Assembly: GCA_964388595.1 (NCBI GenBank)
Contig: CAYMAX010000053.1
Span: 1-8,955 of the forward strand
DNA from: CAYMAX01 sp964388595
Lineage (GTDB): Bacteria > Bacteroidota > Bacteroidia > Bacteroidales > UBA932
Direction of reading: 5' to 3'
Length of the DNA stretch: 8,955 nucleotides
The translations under genes were made by a program, and so were the position numbers. This document shows positions 1 through 5,329 of the stretch, one piece after another (positions within the stretch are counted from its first letter, which is position 1; each line of letters opens with the position of its first letter). The notes under the pieces were generated by a model that saw only the letters and a program-made list of their open reading frames with translations, had not been told where the DNA came from and did no database searches.

Positions 1-216
1 TTGTTTATAATGTGCTTCCTCACGTCAGCAGTTTTATACCTGCCCTCCACTCCGTTCTCGGGCAGGAGCCTCCGAATCATCTTTAGTGTAAGCGGAAATG
101 CCGTATTCAGAATGTCACGAAGGATGCAGGTCGTGCCATTCTGCCTCCAGCATATCCGCCGTGGTCCTTTTCAAGTTCAGCACATAGAAGCCCTCCAGCT
201 TACAGACTTCGTCTGA
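1..216 (-). other. Unassigned left edge; possible decayed minus-strand gene fragment
   Basis: I do not recognise a gene here. The plus strand is open for 71 codons but its translation looks like an antisense shadow. On the minus strand, one frame reads plausibly from about 213 down to a TGA near 117 (contains KLEGFYVLNLKRTTADM). A second frame is open from about 170 to the window edge (contains ILNTAFPLTLKMIRRLL and VEGRYKTADVRKHI). Both use GC-rich codons that look coding, so a minus-strand gene carrying a frameshift and running off the left edge is possible. No family is assigned and no start or promoter could be identified. Confidence 0.2.
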
Positions 217-233
217 CGCTCGAGGAGAGAGGT

Positions 234-250
234 GTCGGCTAAACGCCGAC
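234..250. other. Small hairpin next to the tfoX-like 3' end
   Basis: GTCGGC (234-239) and GCCGAC (245-250) form a perfect 6-bp stem around the loop TAAAC. It lies about 30 bases beyond the stop of the minus-strand TfoX-like gene and about 20 bases beyond the end of the left-edge reading frame. There is no uridine run on either side, so an intrinsic terminator is unlikely, though a weak 3'-end structure is possible. A direct GCTCGC repeat (261-266 and 270-275) sits between it and the TfoX-like stop. Confidence 0.4.
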
Positions 251-278
251 TGCTATGGCAGCTCGCTTCGCTCGCCGC

Positions 279-602
279 CTATTTCTTTCTCTGTTTTCTT
301 GGTTTAGGTATAGGAATGACTGGCACCAGAATCTTTATGACATTATTCACGAGATCTGCATCGTCAATATCAAGGAGATAATGTTCTTTGGCTCCTTCAT
401 ATGGAAATCCGCATCTTGAATTATTTAGAAGCTGTTCTAATTCAGGTATTTTCTTGACGAATACATTATTATCGCAGACAAGTAGTATGGGCTTTCCGTC
501 AATATAGACTATATATTCACCGAACATCTTTTTGTAGAGGATGCTTTCAAAACCGTGCAGCTGCTCACAGACGAATTCTATGTATTCTTTAGATGTGGCC
601 AT
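279..602 (-). CDS. TfoX/Sxy N-terminal-domain protein
   Basis: A 107-residue protein that matches the TfoX/Sxy N-terminal domain over nearly its whole length. It opens with a helix ending in a F-x-S-I-L-Y-K-K-M-F-G-E-Y segment near residues 18-30, the family hallmark (R/K-K-M-F-G-x-x-x-x-x-x-G), followed by the short beta strands YIVYIDGKPILLV and NVFVKK. The C-terminus is basic (KPRKQRKK). In gamma-proteobacteria Sxy/TfoX is a competence co-activator acting with CRP. In Bacteroidetes the single-domain members have no established role, so no competence function is claimed. The ATG at 600-602 fits the domain start and lies about 20 bases downstream of a TAACTTTG -7 box on the same strand. It is transcribed divergently from the cassette starting at 950 and may belong to the host flank or a different element. 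Confidence 0.8.
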   Translation of the reverse strand: MATSKEYIEFVCEQLHGFESILYKKMFGEYIVYIDGKPILLVCDNNVFVKKIPELEQLLNNSRCGFPYEGAKEHYLLDIDDADLVNNVIKILVPVIPIPKPRKQRKK

Positions 603-621
603 AATATTATTAATTGGTCGG

Positions 622-629
622 CAAAGTTA
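622..629 (-). promoter_or_regulatory. -7 promoter element of the tfoX-like gene
   Basis: Read on the minus strand this is TAACTTTG, a full match to the Bacteroidetes -7 consensus TAnnTTTG. It lies 19 bases upstream of the ATG, giving a very short leader. I see no TTG at the expected -33 distance; the upstream stretch is a T-rich tract. Confidence 0.5.
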
Positions 630-705
630 TAAAAATAAAAAACTCCAGCTAAGGTAGCCCCCCCGTTCTGTGTCCGGTCAAGGCCAGGCCCCTGCGGGGT
701 TCGCT

Positions 706-745
706 CGAAAATAATCTCCACCGCTACGCGGTAGTATTATTTTCG
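706..745. repeat. Nested perfect inverted repeat (10-bp outer, 5-bp inner arms)
   Basis: CGAAAATAAT (706-715) is perfectly complementary to ATTATTTTCG (736-745). Inside, ACCGC (720-724) pairs with GCGGT (728-732) around the loop TAC. The outer arms are separated from the inner hairpin by 4 and 3 unpaired bases, so the whole 40 bases can fold as one interrupted stem. A second enclosing pair (CAAGGC at 679-684, GCCTTG at 751-756) extends the structure. There is no T-run next to the arms. Possible roles are protein binding, an RNA structure, or an origin or transfer-related cruciform. Confidence 0.7.
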
Positions 746-881
746 GCTCAGCCTTGCCCAGCCACAGCCCGAGGGCTGGAACAGCTTCCGCTTTTTCATT
801 TTCTTTTTTCCGGTAAGTCCAGTCCGGTTTTTCTTTTCCTTTTTCGGAAAATTATAATAGAGGTAAGACGGCCATAATTTT

Positions 882-889
882 TAACTTTG
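882..889 (+). promoter_or_regulatory. -7 promoter element upstream of the 950 gene
   Basis: TAACTTTG matches TAnnTTTG exactly. Expected initiation is near 895, giving a leader of about 55 bases before the ATG at 950. The leader can pair AACACA (894-899) with TGTGTT (922-927). No good -33 TTG is visible. The box is the same octamer used by the divergent tfoX-like gene. Confidence 0.5.
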
Positions 890-949
890 CATTAACACAG
901 GAGTATGCCTTGAGTACCCCTTGTGTTCAAGACTTGTAACTTGTAAACT

Positions 950-1687
950 ATGCCCAAATACGTTCCCAATACCAGACTGTCCGACTGCTGGTCATCAGTA
1001 GGAAATATCACCTTCTATCATCGTGATGGGAAGTGTTATTGGCGTACCAAGCCAACACCGGTATTCTCTGGCACTATGAAGCAGATGGAACATCAGCAGG
1101 TACACCTTCGGGCGTTGGCCGCCTGGCGGACATTGGACCAAAATACACAGATGCAATGGAGACGGAGAGCGATGGGCGTAACCGCCCATCGTCCTCCGTT
1201 TGTTAATGAGGGGAGTATATCAGGATATAATTTGTTTGTATCTGCTTATCACGGATTCGTTACTTTAGGGAATGAACATATTCCGGAGCCGTTGAGGTTT
1301 GAGGAGTTTCCAGCCTTTATTATCGAATTTGTCTCTGCAGAGGTGGTCGGGAATATTGATTTACGGTTACGCTTTACTTTGGATATCTGTGAAACTGACA
1401 ATCCGTTGAGGTATCGGGTACTTGGGAAAATTCAGTTGGTTGAGGCGGGGAAAGGATGCCATCCGGGGAAGATGAGAAATTTTCTTTCTGCAGAAACGGT
1501 TCCTGTTCCTTTATCTCAGGATACAATCCAGAATCCAAGGGAAATCATCTTCGCCATCCCCGATTATAAAAATGTCTTTGGCCTGTCCATTCAGGAGTAC
1601 ACTCTTCATATCCGTTATCTGCTTCTTGATACGGTTACAGGGTATCGCAATCTATATCATAAGTTATCTTGTTCATTTTCTTTGTAG
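950..1687 (+). CDS. DUF6266-like two-domain protein, paralogue 1
   Basis: A 245-residue protein of unknown function. The N-terminal region shows a pattern shared with the genes at 1778 and 3718: S-S-V-G-N-I-T-F near residues 15-22, a G-K-x-Y-W-R turn (27-32), Q45, W59 and L62, Q67 and W70, then S-G-Y-N-L-F-V at 91-97. I know this arrangement from Bacteroidetes proteins of the DUF6266 kind; the family name is a tentative match. The second half is predicted all-beta and ends with a Y-x-L-x-I-R-Y-x-L-L-D-x-x-x-G-Y segment, equivalent to the ends of the paralogues. There is no signal peptide or membrane segment. The gene uses more TTA, TTG and GGG codons than the 3718 paralogue, suggesting weaker expression or a different origin. 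Role unknown; a structural or surface protein of a mobile element is an inference. Confidence 0.7.
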   Translation: MPKYVPNTRLSDCWSSVGNITFYHRDGKCYWRTKPTPVFSGTMKQMEHQQVHLRALAAWRTLDQNTQMQWRRRAMGVTAHRPPFVNEGSISGYNLFVSAYHGFVTLGNEHIPEPLRFEEFPAFIIEFVSAEVVGNIDLRLRFTLDICETDNPLRYRVLGKIQLVEAGKGCHPGKMRNFLSAETVPVPLSQDTIQNPREIIFAIPDYKNVFGLSIQEYTLHIRYLLLDTVTGYRNLYHKLSCSFSL

Positions 1688-1726
1688 TGGTTCATTTACT
1701 TAAAGTAATACATCGAATAAAATAAC

Positions 1727-1734
1727 TATATTTG
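1727..1734 (+). promoter_or_regulatory. -7 promoter element of the 1778 gene
   Basis: TATATTTG matches TAnnTTTG. The expected start is near 1740, giving a leader of about 38 bases. The -33 position has no TTG, but an interrupted palindrome TTACTT-A-AAGTAA (1696-1708) overlies that region. Confidence 0.5.
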
Positions 1735-1748
1735 CAGTAGATTAATAA

Positions 1749-1760
1749 GTTAGTACTAAC
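1749..1760. promoter_or_regulatory. 12-bp perfect palindrome just downstream of a promoter; candidate operator
   Basis: GTTAGTACTAAC is a perfect 12-bp palindrome. It sits 15 bases after the TATATTTG box, hence around +10 to +21 of the predicted transcript, and 17 bases before the ATG at 1778. A roadblock operator is one reading. The symmetry is seen; the role is inferred. Confidence 0.4.
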
Positions 1761-1777
1761 CTAATACTATTGCAAAT

Positions 1778-2845
1778 ATGAAACTTCGACCATCCATTGC
1801 CTTTGATTCGTTCTCCGGCTCTGCGGGGAATGTCACCGCCCGGAAGGTGGGTGACAATACTTACCTTTCTTCTCGTTCCAAGCATTCCAAGAAAAAGACC
1901 ACCTATCAGGCCGAGAGGCGCTGCCGTTTTTCGGAGACTACCAGAGGGTATTCCAAGATTACCGAGGAGCAGCGTTTGGGATGGATTTCTCTGGCTCAAA
2001 GTCTGGGGACTTATCCCACTTCTACAGGTCAGGTCTCCATTACCGGGCATAATCTGTTTGTGGCCATCAATTCTTATCGCAAGATATGCGGTAAGGGGCA
2101 GCGGGATGATGCGCCCGATGTTCTTCGTCCGTCGCATTACATTGCATACGATGATCTGTGGCTGACTCCGGAACACGTGGTGTTTACCGGTCTTCGTCCG
2201 AGCGGGAATCCGGATGATGTGCTGCTTATCGAGATGTATCCTGCTTCAAGTCCGGGAGCCACCAAGTCCTGGAACAAGACGGCCATCGTGGCGGTACGTC
2301 CTACGGCGGACTGGGGAGATATCGACATTTCTAAGGCGTTTCTGGATAAGTTCGGCTTTCCATTGACCATCGGCCAGCTGGTGTTTATCAAGATTTGCTG
2401 GATAGATTCGGAGTGCGGGTATCTCAAATGGTTCACTATGCTGAGCCTTACCGTTCGGGAGAGTTCCCAACAGCACGGCGAGGAATATACTCCGAGGGCT
2501 GCCGTGACTGAAGAAGTGTTAATCCCCAACACATATTCCGAGTCTGAAGGCTTCGATTATGAAATGTCACCCGGTTCCAAGATGGCATCGAATGACATTA
2601 CTGCCAAAAGGACACAGGGTTATTCTGCCGGATGCGAGTTCAGGCATACAGGACTTCCTGATGTTTTCGACTTTGAACGCACCGATCAGTGGGGACGAGC
2701 CACGGAAGAGAATGGGTATTACATTCAATGTGTGGAAGTGCTCATCCAGAACAACAACTTTGACAAAAAGATAACCCTTTCCTGCCGAGGTGGGATATTC
2801 CAGCCTCACTTCGAGACTTTCGGGACTTATTATGTGACCAGATAA
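1778..2845 (+). CDS. DUF6266-like protein with extra C-terminal domain, paralogue 2
   Basis: 355 residues, the longest of the three paralogues. Residues 1-100 align without gaps to the 3718 product: P-S-I-A-F-D (5-10), G-S-A (14-16), V-T-A (19-21), Q44, the Lt/It-xx-Q-xxx-W-x-S-L-A-Q block (61-74) and I-T/S-G-x-N-L (88-93). Residues about 130-226 form a beta-rich second domain ending I-K-I-C-W-I-D-S-E-C-G-Y-L-K-W, which also has counterparts in both paralogues. Residues about 245-355 are an extra domain absent from them, polar and aromatic-rich (GFDYEM, FDFERTDQWGR, FGTYYVTR), perhaps another beta fold. No signal peptide or membrane segment. It has its own promoter and is followed after 46 bases by the 2892 gene, probably co-transcribed. 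Function unknown. Confidence 0.75.
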   Translation: MKLRPSIAFDSFSGSAGNVTARKVGDNTYLSSRSKHSKKKTTYQAERRCRFSETTRGYSKITEEQRLGWISLAQSLGTYPTSTGQVSITGHNLFVAINSYRKICGKGQRDDAPDVLRPSHYIAYDDLWLTPEHVVFTGLRPSGNPDDVLLIEMYPASSPGATKSWNKTAIVAVRPTADWGDIDISKAFLDKFGFPLTIGQLVFIKICWIDSECGYLKWFTMLSLTVRESSQQHGEEYTPRAAVTEEVLIPNTYSESEGFDYEMSPGSKMASNDITAKRTQGYSAGCEFRHTGLPDVFDFERTDQWGRATEENGYYIQCVEVLIQNNNFDKKITLSCRGGIFQPHFETFGTYYVTR

Positions 2846-2891
2846 ACGTTTGATTTATAAGCTATAACCAATAATCTAATCTTAAACTGAT

Positions 2892-3608
2892 ATGATAACA
2901 CTACTTACAAATAACTTTTCAGGTGCAGCCGTCACTTTGAAAGACTACCGGAGTGCGGATATCTGCGTACTCAATGGAAAGATAACTGTTGACCCAACGG
3001 CAGCTGCTTATATTGCCGCAGGGAGATTGGAACTTGATTTGCCTTCCGACTTTGTGATGAAGAAAAGTGCGATGTCCTCTGCAGTGCTTATGTCCAATGC
3101 TCCCATTTATCGCTATGGAACCCCGCTCAGATGCTGGATTGAAAACGGCAAACTATGTATCGAGAAGATTAATGCCTGGGATTCTTTCGGAAACTATGAA
3201 ATCTATATTGCTTCCGCTTTTATAACCAGAGGTTACAGAGGCGATTTTCAGGAGACTCCGCAGAAAGGTCTCCAGATTCTGAACACGGACGGGTATTTCA
3301 GTTTCGACACCTATAGATGTGTGGTGACGGATTATTTCGTCTTCTTTACGGCATATTTCAGGACATTCCCACAGACCGAAACGGTCGGCTATGGCCCGTT
3401 CACGCTTAAGATGAACGGATTCCCGACAGATGTAAATGTGGAGATTCCGATTGTGGTGACCAATGGTGCTTATAACAGGGAACAGAAAGGAACCCCGCTT
3501 TGCTCCGGTACATTCCTTAATGGCGAGTTGACATTCAGTTATCCTGCCGGAGCGCATAATATGGGAGGAAGCAGGAGTTTCTTCAACTTCTTTGCAGTTA
3601 GAGGATAG
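2892..3608 (+). CDS. Unrecognised 238-residue beta-rich protein
   Basis: I do not recognise a family. The product begins MITLLTNNFSGAAVTL, continues with alternating short hydrophobic strands and Gly/Asn/Pro turns, and ends in an aromatic-rich SRSFFNFFAVRG. No signal peptide or transmembrane helix is evident. Composition suggests an all-beta, decoration- or sheath-like protein rather than an enzyme; this is inference only. The start is the only in-frame ATG at the head of the reading frame and is preceded by an A/T-rich leader without Shine-Dalgarno. The gap to the gene before is 46 bases and contains a small TTATA-AGC-TATAA symmetry (2855-2867), but no TAnnTTTG promoter. It is likely co-expressed with the 1778 gene and sits between two DUF6266-like paralogues. 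Confidence 0.7.
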   Translation: MITLLTNNFSGAAVTLKDYRSADICVLNGKITVDPTAAAYIAAGRLELDLPSDFVMKKSAMSSAVLMSNAPIYRYGTPLRCWIENGKLCIEKINAWDSFGNYEIYIASAFITRGYRGDFQETPQKGLQILNTDGYFSFDTYRCVVTDYFVFFTAYFRTFPQTETVGYGPFTLKMNGFPTDVNVEIPIVVTNGAYNREQKGTPLCSGTFLNGELTFSYPAGAHNMGGSRSFFNFFAVRG

Positions 3609-3658
3609 TTATTTATATAAAGTAATGCTTTAAATGAATTAATTAAATATCTAATATA

Positions 3659-3686
3659 TTGCATATTAAAATAATTATTATCTTTG
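3659..3686 (+). promoter_or_regulatory. Strong Bacteroidetes promoter of the 3718 gene
   Basis: TTG at 3659-3661 and TATCTTTG at 3679-3686 (consensus TAnnTTTG) are separated by 17 bases. They are preceded by about 50 bases that are almost pure A/T, like an UP element. This is the only promoter of the window with both elements in place. The expected start is near 3692, giving a leader of about 25 bases. Confidence 0.7.
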
Positions 3687-3717
3687 TACCGGAATTAACC
3701 TTTAAACCTAAACCACC

Positions 3718-4404
3718 ATGAAGTACGCACCCTCAATCGCCTTCGATGAATTTGCAGGATCTGCAAAGGGCGTGACCGCAGCCAAGAGCCGCGGTCGCAA
3801 ATACATCAGAAACCGCGGCTTTGGAAACTCTTCCAACTCTGCCACCCAGAGTGAAGTCAAAGCCATCTTCCGCCAGCTCTCCAAGAGCTTCAAGACTCTC
3901 ACCGCTGCTCAGATCGCAGCATGGAACTCTCTCGCACAGACTCAGGAAGGACGTTCAGTCCTCGGCTCAAAAGCCAAGATTTCAGGTCTCAACCTTTATC
4001 TTCGTCTTAACCACTGGGTTGTTGCTTGCGGAGAAACTGCACTCACTAATCCTCCTGAACTTGTAGGTGTGGTAGCTCCATCAGAAGCTACCTTGGTTCT
4101 TAGTGCTGCTGCATTCACCATCCAGCTTGCCAGTATTCCTGATGCAATCGATAATCTGAAACTTATCGTTCAGGCTTCAATGCCTCAGTCAAACGGTATC
4201 AGCGATGCATACGCGAAAGCCTCAGCCATCGGAAGTCCCAAAGACCCTGTGAACACTGCTATCGCTCTTAAGACCGATTACGATACCAAGTATGGCGCTC
4301 CCACAAGTGCCACTCCGAAAGTATTCGTAAAATGGTTCTATGTGAACTGTGCCATCGGAGAGAAATCCGGAGAGATGATGGGATTGGCCACACTGACAGC
4401 TTAA
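3718..4404 (+). CDS. DUF6266-like protein, paralogue 3, probably highly expressed
   Basis: 228 residues. The N-terminal domain (1-100) aligns gaplessly with the 1778 product, sharing P-S-I-A-F-D, G-S-A, V-T-A, Q44, L-T-xx-Q-xxx-W-x-S-L-A-Q (61-74) and I-S-G-x-N-L (88-93). It carries an unusually basic stretch at 23-35 (KSRGRKYIRNRG). The second half is Ala/Ser/Thr-rich and predicted beta. It ends F-V-K-W-F-Y-V-N-C-A-I-G-E-K-S-G, matching the final strands of the paralogues. Cytosine-ending codons (CTC, ATC, TTC, CGC, AAG) dominate, unlike the 950 gene. With the flanking two-element promoter and intrinsic terminator, this suggests an independent, abundantly made product. A major structural or coat-type protein is a tempting but unproven reading; nucleic-acid binding through the basic segment is another. 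Confidence 0.75.
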   Translation: MKYAPSIAFDEFAGSAKGVTAAKSRGRKYIRNRGFGNSSNSATQSEVKAIFRQLSKSFKTLTAAQIAAWNSLAQTQEGRSVLGSKAKISGLNLYLRLNHWVVACGETALTNPPELVGVVAPSEATLVLSAAAFTIQLASIPDAIDNLKLIVQASMPQSNGISDAYAKASAIGSPKDPVNTAIALKTDYDTKYGAPTSATPKVFVKWFYVNCAIGEKSGEMMGLATLTA

Positions 4405-4450
4405 TCGCTTTCTTTCAACCTACTTAACCTACACTTAACTATTTTTTTTG

Positions 4451-4487
4451 CTCCCTGCCTCGTAGTGATACGGAGCAGGGAGTTTTT
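4451..4487 (+). terminator. Intrinsic terminator after the 3718 gene
   Basis: CTCCCTGC (4451-4458) pairs perfectly with GCAGGGAG (4475-4482). The stem continues after a short mismatch with CGTA/TACG around the loop GTGA (4465-4468), and TTTTT follows at 4483-4487. It lies 47 bases past the stop at 4404. An eight-T run (4442-4449) precedes the stem. This is the clearest terminator of the window. Partial read-through could feed the 4528 cassette, which lacks an obvious promoter of its own. Confidence 0.85.
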
Positions 4488-4527
4488 CTTAAGACTTACA
4501 ACTTCCCAACCTAAACAACTAAATGCT

Positions 4528-4899
4528 ATGACACCCGAATTAATAATACAACTGGCCACCGCCTTGCTCGGCACCGGAGGAATAATCGCCCTCTTCCTGA
4601 TCACGGAAAAGAAAGCTGCAGCTCAGCTGGCCAACACCGAAAAGGTAAACGAGCAGTGGCAGAAGATTGTCGCTCAGAAAGAGAAAGACTATCTGGAACT
4701 GAATCAAAAATACGAAGTGGCCACTGCCAAAATCGATAAACTCTATGAAGTGAACTTTGACTTGAGAACTCAGCTGGATGTATCAAACACAGATTGCGCA
4801 GTCAGCAAGATAATGCGTTGTGACTGTGTTGCCTGTTCCAACCGCCAACCACCTTTTAAATCACTTGACGACTTAAAACCTATCATATATGGAAAATAA
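4528..4899 (+). CDS. Membrane-anchored coiled-coil protein of Bacteroides phage type (holin/spanin-like position)
   Basis: 123 residues from the ATG at 4528. The frame is open back to an ATG at 4465, but that start would lie inside the terminator, and the 4528 start gives a sensible N-terminus. Residues about 5-25 form one hydrophobic helix (IIQLATALLGTGGIIALFLI), followed by a charged, probable coiled coil to about residue 87. The C-terminus has a cysteine cluster (C-x7-C-x-C-x2-C) followed by N-R-Q-P-P-F. I have seen coiled-coil proteins ending in Cys...R-x-P-P beside lysins in Bacteroides phages; that recollection is unverified. The last codons overlap the next gene by 11 bases, implying coupled translation. 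A lysis-accessory or holin-like role is inferred from position. Confidence 0.7.
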   Translation: MTPELIIQLATALLGTGGIIALFLITEKKAAAQLANTEKVNEQWQKIVAQKEKDYLELNQKYEVATAKIDKLYEVNFDLRTQLDVSNTDCAVSKIMRCDCVACSNRQPPFKSLDDLKPIIYGK

Positions 4900-5329
4900 T
4901 ATCATATCCAATAACTTCACTTACAGCGAATTTGAAGAAAGTGAAAAGGCATTGGAATTGGGAATAGACAACCATATCCCTTCAGACAAAATCCGTTACG
5001 CCATCCGTCTTCTGGTGCTGAATCTTCTCCAACCGTTGAGGGATTACCTTGGCCGTCCTGTCATCCTCAACAGTGGGTATCGATGCAGAAAATTGAATAT
5101 TGCGGTAAAAGGCGCAAAGGACTCGCAGCATATGAAAGGGGAAGCAGCCGACATCCGTTGTGAAAACGCTCTCGATGTTCTGTTTGTTGCCCAGAATATT
5201 CTCAGACATAAACTGCCATTTGACCAGATGGTTTTGTACTCCACATTCATTCACCTTTCTTTCTGTGCAAATGGTCCCCAGAGAGGACAAATCTGTTACA
5301 ACAAATCATACAAGGAGGCAGAGCTATGA
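4889..5329 (+). CDS. M15-family (Peptidase_M15_3) peptidoglycan peptidase, endolysin-like
   Basis: 146 residues, a complete single-domain zinc peptidase of the type that cleaves peptidoglycan stem or cross-bridge peptides. Visible motifs: I-L-N-S-G-Y-R (59-65), the metal site S-Q-H-M-K-G-E-A-A-D-I (79-89) with ligands H81 and D88, F-D-Q-M-V-L-Y (111-117), and the third ligand in I-H-L-S-F (H122). The length is usual for phage and prophage members. There is no signal peptide, so cell-wall access would depend on a holin-type partner; the membrane protein just upstream is the obvious candidate. The start overlaps the previous gene by 11 bases and the stop overlaps the next start as ATGA. Catalytic residues are intact, so it is probably functional. 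Confidence 0.88.
   Translation: MENNIISNNFTYSEFEESEKALELGIDNHIPSDKIRYAIRLLVLNLLQPLRDYLGRPVILNSGYRCRKLNIAVKGAKDSQHMKGEAADIRCENALDVLFVAQNILRHKLPFDQMVLYSTFIHLSFCANGPQRGQICYNKSYKEAEL
5312..5318 (+). promoter_or_regulatory. Strong Shine-Dalgarno of the 5326 gene
   Basis: AAGGAGG lies 7 bases before the ATG at 5326, inside the end of the peptidase gene. It is the only near-perfect Shine-Dalgarno of the window; the other genes have A/T-rich leaders typical of Bacteroidetes. It fixes the start of the 5326 gene and may raise its translation relative to its neighbours. Confidence 0.65.

Larger units (their letters stand above)
603..949. other. GC-rich, hairpin-rich intergenic spacer
   Basis: This is a 347-base gene-free stretch between two divergent genes. 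I see four structured elements: CCCC-TGC-GGGG (689-699); a long nested stem at 706-745, detailed separately; CAAGGC (679-684) complementary to GCCTTG (751-756), which encloses that stem; and CAGCCC-GA-GGGCTG (765-778). After them comes a pyrimidine-rich tract (about 786-847), then an A/T-rich promoter region. No convincing open frame covers it. Its GC content is visibly higher than that of the flanking genes. It could be a remnant of another mobile element or a control region. I have a faint impression of similar sequence in Bacteroides conjugative transposons but cannot verify it. Confidence 0.6.

Noticed and set aside
261..275. GCTCGC-TTC-GCTCGC as a hairpin
   Set aside because: The halves are direct, not inverted, repeats, so they do not pair with each other.
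1797..2165. 122-codon open frame overlapping the 1778 gene on the same strand
   Set aside because: It lies wholly inside the better-supported 1778 gene, lacks its own promoter or leader, and its translation is Arg/Pro/Leu-rich, as expected of a shadow frame.
1742..2176. 144-codon minus-strand frame antisense to the start of the 1778 gene
   Set aside because: No -7 box or recognisable domain. The opposite strand has a clear paralogue alignment over the same bases.
4465..4527. Upstream ATG at 4465 as start of the coiled-coil gene
   Set aside because: The ATG falls in the loop of the intrinsic terminator, and the 21 extra residues are charged and unrelated to the membrane helix that should begin the protein.
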